Assembly: GCA_033439795.1 (NCBI GenBank)
Contig: JAUTDP010000011.1
Location: 434,001-498,000, forward strand
Origin: Sordaria brevicollis
Lineage: Eukaryota; Ascomycota; Sordariomycetes; Sordariales; Sordariaceae
Direction: 5' to 3'
DNA: 64,000 nucleotides
The position numbers were made by a program, and so were the translations under genes. Below, piece after piece: positions 56,431-64,000 of the stretch (positions within the stretch are counted from its first letter, which is position 1; each line of letters opens with the position of its first letter). The notes beneath the pieces were generated by a model. The model worked only from the letters and a program-made list of their open reading frames with translations. It searched no databases and was not told where the DNA came from.

Positions 56431-59400
56431 ATATATTATACTTTATTATTACGTTTATAACGTATAATTTTCGATTATTTAAACGTATTAAGATCGCTTT
56501 ATTCGTAAATCGCTAAATTTAATATTCTCTTTTTTTTTTAATAATTAGGGTAATTTCTTTCGTTATAATAATTTCAACCGTTAATTATTTATTAAAACCG
56601 TATCCCTTTATTTAAAGAATAAAAGTAATTTTCTTTTTATTTAGCGGATAAAAGTAAACGCTACGTTTCTTTCTCTTTTTCTCTATTTTTAAAATCGTTT
56701 CGTAAGCTATAGACTTTTTCTCTATTTATTAATATTTAATATAAATAATAATAATAATCCTACGTATTTTTTAAAAAGCGACGACGAATTCCCTACGACT
56801 TTTTACTTTTTAAATATTAACGAATTATTTATAATAAAAAATTTATTTATTTACAATATTAACGTTTATACTATTACCCTACGCGAATTTCCTATCCTCT
56901 AAAGTATTAATAACCTTATTATTACCGTCGAGGAGGACGAAAATAAGGAAGCGGTCCTTAAAGATTATTTATCTAATATTAATATTATCGCCGGATACCC
57001 CGCTTTCTATTCGATTATCGTACTTATTATCTATATTTATATTAAAATTCTATTTATTATTAAAAATTATTATAAGGAAGTATTTATTAGTTACTATATT
57101 ATTAACGACGCTTAGAATATATTTAACGATATAAACCTCAAATATTATTAGTTAATTACTAAATATTAATCCTTTAAAATTAATAAATTTACCGCTAATA
57201 AATATAATAATACCCTTTACGATACTATTTCGAAATTTATAACCTAATTTAATACGAATATTATAAATAAAATTATTAATATTAATATTATATCCAATTA
57301 CCGTTAAATTATTAATAATCCTTTTATTTTTATAAAAGAAGAATTTAATAACGCTATTACCCGCTACGAAATCTTCGCCGCTCAACGTTTCTATATTTAA
57401 TTTTAATAAAAAGTCGATACCTTCTTTTACCCCGATAAAAGTATTAAAATTATTAAAACGGTTATATTTTTAGGCTTTAAAATCCTATTTAATCTTCGTA
57501 AAAAGTTCTAAATTACTTAGAATAATAAACCCGAGGATATTTAACGTTAAAAGATTAAAAAGGAATTTATAAATTATTTAATTAAACGTTTTAAGAATAT
57601 TAATTTAATTAACGACGTTAATCGCCGTTTCGAGGAATATTATATAAAGAACCGCCTTTTTATTAAATTTAAATAAGAATTTATTAATTTTTACAATTTA
57701 ATCGGTTATAATAACGTTATAAAGGTTTATTACTTTTATAATAAAATTAATAAATATTTTTATAATAATTTTACTTATTATAACCCCCTAACCGCTAATA
57801 ATTTTTACGCTTAATTTAATTTATACTATATTATTACTATTAATTTCGAGGATATTAATTACCGTTAGAAGATAATTAATTACGCCTTTAATTTATCTAT
57901 TATTAATATTACCCCCGCCGTTAATTCTAATTCCACCCTTTGTACTAATCCTAATAATATTCCTATTAATTAAAATAATAATAAAATAAACCTAAACGCT
58001 ATCGATTTAACCGTATTTATTTATAAAGATATCCTCGACTAGCGTATACGTAAAGGCCTCTACTATTATTATAATTAAAAGAATTATATTAACCGTAATT
58101 ATATTAATTTAATAAATTATAGCGATAAAAGTTATTAAAATAATAAGGGCAAAAGTAATAAAAAGAAGAAGAAGCGTAATTAAAGTTAATAAATTAAAAT
58201 CCGCGCCGTTAACGCTATTCTAACCGCTTTTACTACCCCCGCTATTCCGGCTACTAAAAATGAAGAATATTATAATATTCTAAAAAACGAATAATTTCTA
58301 TACTTAATCGTATATAAAAGCCTTAACGGTTATTATAATTCTTAATTAAAAAGAATAAAATTTTAAATTCTTCGGAATTAAAGGGTTTAAAGGAAATACG
58401 GATTCAATTTTTAAATAATTTTATTACCTTAAATTTAATATTCCTTTCTTCTTACATAATAACCGGCTTATATAAAAACTATTATATTACTTTCGTTAAT
58501 AATAAATATTCTATATTTACTTTTATTAATTATTCTTTTATAATAAAAAATAACCTTTTATATTTTAAACTTTAACGCTTAAAGAGGTTAATTTTAACCG
58601 ATAATATAATTAAAAGTATTATTTCTAAAAGGGTAAAGGTTAAATTCCGTATTAAATTTTATAATAAAATCGTTATTTTTTTAATATATAATATTTCTCC
58701 TAAATACCCTATAATTTTAAACTTCTTATAAATATAATTTTATAAACCCGAAATTAATTATAACGCGTATAATATATAATTTAAATATTATTATAACCGT
58801 TACCTTACTATAAATTTATTTAACGAATTAACTATAATATTATACATTATTTTTAATAATATTATAATCGCCGCTATTAAAACTTCCCCTAAATTTACTT
58901 TAATAATAACCCCCTTTTAAAAGAATACGCCGGCTCCTAAAATTATTTCCCTAATTGCGATATAAGAACTAACCCTAATAATTATATTTACGGCCGCTCT
59001 TAAAACGAAATCCGCTCCCTAAACGAAGAAATTTACTCTTTAAAAAAAGCCCGCTCTTTAAATTAACCCTACTCCCATTTACAATTTACCTATTCTTAAA
59101 CCCTCTCAACCTTTTACTCATTATAATACCGCCCTATTTAAAACTTTAATTATTAATCGGATTAGTATTAAAATCTAAAGTATTTTAAAAATAGCCGCTC
59201 TTTTCGTTAAAATTAAAAGCTCTACAATTTATAAATCCTATATTAAATTAAACGGTTAATATATATTAATTAGTATACATCGCGAATACGGTCCCCGTTC
59301 GTTTAAAACGGTAAATAACCTATTAAATTTAAAGGATATTAAAGAATTTAACGCCGTTACGTTTAATTTTTTATACAAAAAGGATAATTTATAATCTATA

Positions 59401-62400
59401 ATTATAATATACGTAAAATTCGAATACTTAGCCGCTATCTACGAATTTAACGAAATTACCCTAACTAAAGAGATTATTAATAATATTTAAAATAAAGAAG
59501 GTAAAAAATATAAAAATATATTACTAAAGAACTTTTATAATTTTATCGAAATTATAGCGGGTAACGGTTCCGAAGATAATATTAAAACCGTAATTTTAAT
59601 AAAATTATTAAATTTAACGGGTAATTTTAATTAAAATATTCTTATATATAAAGAGATTATTTATTAAATTACGGTAATTAAAATTATTAAATAAATTAAC
59701 TTTAATAAAATTATAGAAGAGGATACGAAGAAGTTTTTTAAAAAGAATCGACGGCTAATATTATTAAAGGAAGAAGTTATAATTAAAATCCCCGAACGGT
59801 ATTATAAAAATATTTTAATTTTCTTACTCTAATTAGCGGAAGAAGTCTTACTTTATTATATTTATAATTATAAAATTAAATTATTATTAAATATTAAACC
59901 GTTTAATATTTACGTTCGTTTAATATCCTTTATTAAAATTTTAGTTATTAAATAATAAATTAATAATAATCTTCGTAAGAATTTTATCCGCCCCTTATAA
60001 TTAACCGCAGTTACCCTTATCCTTTTAATTAAAAAACCGGGCGGCGGAGTCCGAATTTACGTAAATTATAGAAATATTAATAATATTACCCTAAAGTCCT
60101 ATTACTTATTTTCGTTAATTAAAGAAATTTTAAATTCGATTTATAAAGTAAAAATCTTTATTAAATTAAATATTATTATTATATTTAATTAGATATAGGT
60201 TAAAGAGGGCTACGAATAATTAACCGTATTTATTATTTATTTCGGCTTATTCGAATTTTTAATTTATCTATTTAGCTTTTAAAGCGCGCTAAACACGTTT
60301 TAAAATTATATTAATAATATTTTATATAATATCCTCGATATTTATATAACCGTATATTTTAACGATATTTTAATTTATTTTAATAATAAAGAAGAATACG
60401 AACGGTATATTAACGAAGTTTTAGAACGAATAATTAAAATAAAATTGCAAATTGATATTAATAAATACGAATTTTATATAATACGTACGAAGTATTTAAA
60501 CCTAATTATTACGCCCGGGAATATTGAAATAAATCCCGAAAAAGTCGCCGTTATTATAATATAATAAATTCCCGATTTTAAACGTTTATTATAGTGCTTC
60601 TTAAATTTCGCTAACTTTTACCGACGTTTTATAAAATATTTCTCAATTATAGTAGGACTACTTTACAAATTAATTAAAAAAATAATACCTATAAATTAGA
60701 AATAAATAAAGCGGTATTAAAATTCTTTCGAAATATTAAAGAGAGCCTTTACAAACGGACTAATTTTATATATTTATAATTAATTTAAATTAACTATTAT
60801 AGAAACGGACGCTTTAAATTAGATTTATAGAAGAATTTTATTATAATACAATAATAATAATATTTTACAACCGGTCGCCTATTTTAATTAAAGATACTCC
60901 GCCGCCGAATATAATTATAATATTTATAATAAAAAATTACTAACTATTATTAAAATATTAGAAGAGTAGAAACCAAAATTTAAAGGAATATAATAACCGT
61001 TTAAAATCCTTATAAATTATCGGAATTTAAAAATATTTATAATTAATAAGTAATTAACGCCCTACTATATAAAGTAATCCTAATTTTTATTTCGTTTTAA
61101 CTTTATAATTAAATACTAATTGGGTTCCTTCTAAGTTCGCCCCAACGCCTTTAACCGTAAACTAAAAAATATCCTTAAAAATATAAATAATAAACGGTTA
61201 TTAATACGTAATAAAATCCTATTAAATAAGAATTTCTTCGTTAACGGCGCTTTTATTTTAGAGCCGGAGGACGAACCGGACGTAAGAAACTTCGTCGATT
61301 ATAAATATAAAGCTTTAAGAAAAATAGAATTAAAAGAGTTAATAGAAATTAAATATTTATATAAATTAAATATTTTGAACGAAAAGTTAATAGACGATTT
61401 AGTAACGGAATTTTACGAAAAGTTTACTTTCTTATAAAACGTTTTAATTTATTTATTAAACCCTAACCGTTACGTATAATTAAAGGAAATGTATAAATAA
61501 ATAATAAAAACTTCGTTCGCAAAATGCCGCGCTATCTAAGGATATACTTATTTTAAAAATATTATTATTATAGATTTTAATAATTCTATTTTTTATTTAT
61601 AATTCCTTTAATATATTTATAATTCGTTATTAATAAAATATTTAAATAACGAAAAAAATTTTCTATTTATTATTATAATTTTACTTTTAATTAAAGATAT
61701 ATTAATCCGTTAAAATATATTATAAAATATACCTTTAATACGTAAAAATAAAACCCTTATAATATTCCCTTTATAATTTATTAAAATTATTAACCGTTCT
61801 TTTCGTACTATAGAAGGATATTTCCATTAATTATATTACCTTATTAACGCCCTATTTTCGGAAAGGATAGGAATTTAAATACATTACAGTAATTATTAAT
61901 TAGTTAATTAAAATATATTACTTTATCCTTTATAAAACTTTAACGGCGGAAGAATTAATAGAGCATTTTATTAATAAAATTTATAGCCTTTACGGCGTAC
62001 CCGATATTATTATTTCTAATTATAATATATAATTTATTTCGACGTTTTAGAAGACCCTATCTTCAAAATTAAAAGTAAATTTAAAGCCTTCGTCCGTTTT
62101 CTACCTATTTATTAATAATTAAATTAAATATATTAACGCCGAAATATAACGTTACTTAAAGATTTATATTAATTAAATTTAAAATAATTAGGTCGATTAA
62201 TTATTAATCGCGGAATTTATAAAAAATAATACCGCTTTTAAAATTATAGGAATATCCCCCTTCTTTATTAATTATAATTTTAACCCGTATATAAATATTA
62301 AACCGGCTACCCTTTATTTTCCCAAATTATCGAAGGCTTAAGAGGCCGAATTCTTTAAAATTTATAAAATAATAGAGTAATTTAAAATTATTTTCGACTT

Positions 62401-63203
62401 CGTAATAATTAAAATAAAGTAAATATAATAATATTATAAGGATAATATTAATATTAAGAAATCGGACGCTCCGGTTTATAAATTAAGCGATATAATCCTC
62501 TTCGATACCTAAAATTTTAAAACCGGTCGCCCGTACGTTAAATTCACTCCGTTTTTCGAAGGTCCTTTCCTAATCGTTAAAATTAATACCTATTTTATTA
62601 TTCTTAAATTATTAATTAATATAAAATACGGACGGACTTTTAATATAAATAAAATAAAGCTTTAATTACTAGTAAGGTTATTAAATTAAATATAATAATA
62701 ATAAAATATCCGTACTAATATAAAAAGGATTATACGCTAAATAAATAATAATAAAGATTTTTTTGAATAAAATTTCGTAAAAATTAATAAATATAAAAAG
62801 GAAAAGGGTTATTAAATATATTATATTATTTAAACTCCCCTTTATAAATTTAATTAATAATTGCGTATTAATATAATAATATATTTAAAGAAGGTTAAGG
62901 AATTTTACGAAAAATATCCCAACGTTTTAATACCGCTAAATTAAACTAAGGTTAAAAAAAAGAGGCTTAAGGAAGAAGTATAGAGGTCGAAAGAATTGAA
63001 AATACCGTCGGAAAAAGGGGATTCGCCGGCGGAGAATATAAAAGCTCCGGCCGAAGAATAAAAGGAGGTAAGGAGGAGGTTACTACGATTAAGAACCGCC
63101 GCGGCTATAAAAACTTTTCGAAATATAATAATATATTTAATAAAAATTTCTATTATTTTATATAATAATAATTAATTATATAATTTCTTTTAATTAGGGG
63201 TAA

Positions 63204-63498
63204 TATTATAAATTTAATTTAATAATTATACGTAATTTAATTATATATTTATACTAAAGTTATAATCACTATTAAAATAATTATAACCTTATTCGGTTAA
63301 CCCGCCGCCGCGGTCGTATAGCGATACGGTCGCGGTCCTAGTCACATAACCACGCGCGCCCTACGCGCGCATGGTCTGTACGCCGTACCCTTATAAGGGC
63401 AGCCACCCGCGTACAACTTCGCTCCCTTTCCTCTTTTCCTTCCTCGTATAATATCGCATATCCTATTCTACCTACCTTAGTCGTATTTACCCGTGATA
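63204..63498 (+). repeat. Gypsy 3, 3' LTR (295 bp)
   Basis: Same length as the 5' copy with the same CG-rich core; first 50 bp heavily RIP-changed, last part nearly clean, ending ACCCGTGATA. Confidence 0.9.
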
Positions 63499-64000
63499 CT
63501 AGCGCCGTTAATAGTTCTAACCTTCTATACCTACGCGGATACTTCCTTTATTAATAATATTCTTTTAAAAAAAATTCCGCTAAATATATTATATTCTTTA
63601 TATACGGATTGATCCTTTAGAAGTCTAAGAAGTAAGACTTTATTATAATTAGTACAATTGAAGTAGAATTTATTAACTTTATCCCTATTACTAAATCCCT
63701 AGTATAGGTAGGCAATATATTCGATAAATTTAGCGTTAATTTAGGATATAGTAAATTTAATAAAATCCTTTATATAAATAGTAATAATATAAAAACTAGG
63801 GTTCTAAATTTAAATACCCTAATAAGAAATAAATATATCGATATTTATGATAAATAATTAATTTAAAAAGTAGATAAAAAGGTATTTATAATCGAATATT
63901 TGCCGGGTAATGAAATATTAATTAATGGTTTTACTAAATTATTAAAATCAGAAAAATATACGAAGTTTATTATATTGTTAAGAATAGTTTAAAAGAAAGT

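Larger units (their letters stand above)
56131..63503 (+). mobile_element. Gypsy LTR retrotransposon 3 (RIP-degraded)
   Basis: 56136-63498, flanked by CTAGC (56131-56135, 63499-63503). LTRs are both 295 bp. Plus-strand order: gag 56.75-57.9 kb, zinc knuckle remnant 58.04-58.11 (Cys changed to Tyr), protease 58.4-58.65, RT 59.99-60.64 (KKPGGGVRI, SYYLFSLIKE, FNDILIYFNN, NFANFYRRFIK), RNase H 60.74-61.1, integrase 61.6-62.4 (TAEELIEHFINKIYSLYGVP, GISPFF), and a possible chromodomain-like end 62.69-62.94 (FYEKYPN). It interrupts the Copia element between RT and RNase H. Confidence 0.9.
32460..64000. other. RIP-saturated AT-rich block
   Basis: Apart from the LTRs, the MULE termini and the island at 42595-43375, CpA and TpG are nearly absent over thousands of bases while TpA is abundant and CpG persists. 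This dinucleotide pattern is the product of RIP, the premeiotic C-to-T mutation of duplicated DNA at CpA sites. In Neurospora such DNA is usually cytosine-methylated and heterochromatic. No tRNA, rRNA or intact gene was seen inside. Confidence 0.9.
43237..64000 (+). mobile_element. Copia LTR retrotransposon (RIP-degraded, runs off the window) with two nested Gypsy elements
   Basis: A Copia-type element whose parts appear in order on the plus strand: 5' LTR 43237-43434, gag-like 43600-44700, protease-like 44930-45200, integrase 45450-46250 (INKGNAFV-IKEFRK, RIGGIII-RVRAL), interruption by Gypsy 2, RT 55230-56130 (DFDIAFFNILI, IICLLLIALYSLKR, YIDDLFII, NSLN-LFIN), interruption by Gypsy 3, then RNase H 63504-64000 (YADTSF, degraded SWKSKKQ). 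Order protease-integrase-RT-RNase H is the Copia one. Its 3' LTR is outside the window. No open frame longer than a few dozen codons remains. Confidence 0.85.

Noticed and set aside
57152..57385. 77-codon minus frame in Gypsy 3 gag
   Set aside because: Chance open frame (Ile/Asn/Lys) in RIP-altered DNA on the strand opposite the element's genes.
32460..64000. Mitochondrial or bacterial origin for the AT-rich half
   Set aside because: The AT bias follows CpA-to-TpA with CpG kept, and nuclear retroelement domains with LTRs and TSDs run through it.
1..64000. CRISPR arrays, operons, riboswitches
   Set aside because: No regularly spaced repeats; the gene structure is eukaryotic.

Overview
The window looks like chromosomal DNA of a filamentous ascomycete, most likely a Neurospora species or close Sordariales relative. 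Four things point there. Introns are short, with GTRNGY donors and RCTRAY branch sites. A dispersed, intact 5S rRNA gene lies between protein genes. A ribonucleotide reductase large subunit (un-24 type) lies about 6 kb from a HET-domain incompatibility gene, as in the Neurospora het-6 region. The right half carries the signature of repeat-induced point mutation (RIP): CpA and TpG almost gone, TpA in huge excess, CpG kept.

Left half (1-32.4 kb, normal composition). The window opens inside the un-24-like gene (+). It is followed by a broken DUF3669 relic (-), a more complete DUF3669 gene (-), the HET-domain gene (+) and a small acidic protein gene (+). Next come an 8-bp-TSD MITE and the 5S rRNA gene. 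A striking group follows: a viperin/RSAD2-like radical SAM gene (-) is divergent from a UMP/CMP-kinase-like gene (+), with a partial viperin relic and a CYTH triphosphatase gene (-) beyond. Then come a very large low-complexity protein gene ending in an OB-fold-like segment (-), a CDC10-type septin (-), mitochondrial ribosomal protein bL32m (+), the Ski8 WD40 protein (+), and a 2EXR/F-box-like gene (-) that has been cut up by transposons.

Right half (32.4-64 kb, AT-rich). No intact gene survives. A Mutator-like element (MULE, 32393-42594, matching inverted termini) contains a nested Gypsy element (34271-41177, TSD ATTCC). A 640-bp island of normal DNA follows. Then a Copia element starts at 43237 and runs past the window end. 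It is interrupted by two Gypsy elements (46826-54645, TSD ATATT; 56136-63498, TSD CTAGC). Each Gypsy element has two LTRs of exactly equal length. The interiors are saturated with RIP; the LTRs are milder.

Working picture: a nonself-recognition neighbourhood (un-24/HET, DUF3669 copies) sits beside a possible nucleotide-based antiviral cassette (viperin plus nucleotide kinase plus triphosphatase). The pairing of viperin with a UMP/CMP kinase recalls the vertebrate RSAD2-CMPK2 pair and is the most interesting observation here. That functional link is inference; the homologies themselves are clear from motifs.
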